This document shows positions 5,599-6,233 of a stretch of DNA of 6,233 bases, piece after piece (position 1 is the first letter of the stretch; every line of letters starts with the position of its first letter). The notes under the pieces are model-generated. The model ran no database searches. It saw only the letters and a program-made list of their open reading frames with translations, and had not been told where the DNA came from. The stretch is from the NCBI GenBank assembly GCA_000432175.1, contig HF989517.1:11543-17775 (forward strand), in the 5' to 3' direction. A program made the position numbers and the translations under genes. The DNA is from Eubacterium sp. CAG:786. Its GTDB lineage: Bacteria > Bacillota > Clostridia > Oscillospirales > Ruminococcaceae.

Positions 5599-6233
5599 AT
5601 GGCTAACAGCCAGAAACTGGTGATAAACGGCGGCCGCAGGCTGGAGGGCGAAATACAGGTGCACGGCGCGAAAAACAGCGCATTGCCGCTGCTTGCAGCG
5701 ACGATACTTTCGCACGGCGAGTGTATCCTCCACAACTGCCCGGCGCTGACTGACGTGGACGCCGCATGCAGGATACTTTCCTGCCTCGGGTGCAGATGTT
5801 CCCGCAGCGGCAGCACGGTCTGCGTGGACCCGACAAACGTATGCGGCAGCGAGATACCCGACAACCTCATGCGGGAGATGCGGTCGTCCATCGTGTTCCT
5901 CGGGGCTGTGCTGGGGCGCGCGGGGAGATGCAGGCTGACGTTCCCGGGTGGGTGCGAGCTTGGCGCAAGACCCATCGACCTGCACCTGGCTGCATTGCGC
6001 GAGATGGGCGCAGTCATCAATGAACAGCACGGCTGGCTTGAATGCACAGTTCCCGGGGGACTTCACGGCGCGAGGATAACGCTGTCGTTTCCGTCGGTGG
6101 GGGCGACTGAGAACATCATGCTTGCAGCGGCATGCGCAGACGGCGTGACGGAAATACACAATGCCGCCCGCGAGCCGGAAATAACCGACCTGGCAGAATT
6201 CCTGAACAAATGCGGCGCGAAAATAACGGGCGC
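5599..6233 (+). CDS. murA: UDP-N-acetylglucosamine 1-carboxyvinyltransferase MurA, N-terminal half (3' truncated by window edge)
   Basis: Cytoplasmic enzyme for the first committed step of peptidoglycan synthesis: transfer of enolpyruvate from phosphoenolpyruvate to UDP-GlcNAc. It is the fosfomycin target. The frame is open from ATG 5599 to the window end, giving 211 residues of about 420. Visible motifs are HGAKNSALPLLAATIL (22-37), with K25 and N26 matching the substrate-contacting Lys-Asn pair, EIPDNLMREMRSSI (85-98) with R95, FPGGCELGARPIDLHL (115-130), and VGATENIMLAA (167-177). C119 sits where E. coli has catalytic Cys115; a Cys rather than Asp predicts the fosfomycin-sensitive form. 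R124 matches the conserved Arg of the GARP motif. Thirteen cysteines fall in these 211 residues, which is unusually many. The start is set by GGGAGGAG and by the usual MurA N-terminus. Whether this copy is MurA1- or MurA2-like cannot be told from half the protein. Confidence 0.96.
   Translation, partial: MANSQKLVINGGRRLEGEIQVHGAKNSALPLLAATILSHGECILHNCPALTDVDAACRILSCLGCRCSRSGSTVCVDPTNVCGSEIPDNLMREMRSSIVFLGAVLGRAGRCRLTFPGGCELGARPIDLHLAALREMGAVINEQHGWLECTVPGGLHGARITLSFPSVGATENIMLAAACADGVTEIHNAAREPEITDLAEFLNKCGAKITG

Noticed and set aside
4372..6159. A very long open frame on the - strand (about 595 codons) opposite murG and murA.
   Set aside because: Its translation shows no recognisable domain, and it lies opposite two genes with clear, complete family motifs. 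Long antisense frames arise easily from the codon bias of GC-rich genes.

Overview
This window is a stretch of a division and cell-wall (dcw) gene cluster, with all genes on the + strand. In order it holds the 3' end of murE, complete murF, mraY, ftsW (or its paralogue spoVE) and murG, and the 5' half of murA. Every gene is identified by several intact family motifs. No mobile element, CRISPR array, tRNA or rRNA was seen, and coding sequence fills nearly the whole window.

The organism is most likely a member of the Bacillota, class Clostridia, perhaps Ruminococcus-like (Oscillospiraceae). The reasons are the gene order murE-murF-mraY-ftsW-murG-murA, strong AGGAGG-type ribosome binding sites, and frequent ATA and AGG codons in fairly GC-rich DNA. 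The genus is a guess. MurE carries the DNPR motif that usually marks enzymes adding meso-diaminopimelate, so a meso-DAP peptidoglycan is predicted.

Layout: murE end (1-599), 11-nt gap, murF (611-1954), 19-nt gap, mraY (1974-3020), 21-nt gap, ftsW (3042-4331), 73-nt gap with a hairpin, murG (4405-5538), 60-nt gap with a stronger hairpin, murA (5599 to beyond the window). No promoter or + strand terminator is visible, so the genes are probably co-transcribed from upstream.

The genes work in sequence. MurA makes the first committed precursor. MurE and MurF add the third residue and D-Ala-D-Ala to the UDP-MurNAc peptide. MraY moves the product onto undecaprenyl phosphate (lipid I), MurG adds GlcNAc (lipid II), and FtsW polymerises lipid II into glycan strands. 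murD, which often lies between mraY and ftsW, is absent at that place.

I found no unknown multi-gene system. The most interesting signals are RNA-level: a hairpin of about 37 nt before murA that buries its Shine-Dalgarno sequence, and a long imperfect hairpin before murG with a competing alternative pairing. Both were found by eye and have not been folded or compared with relatives.
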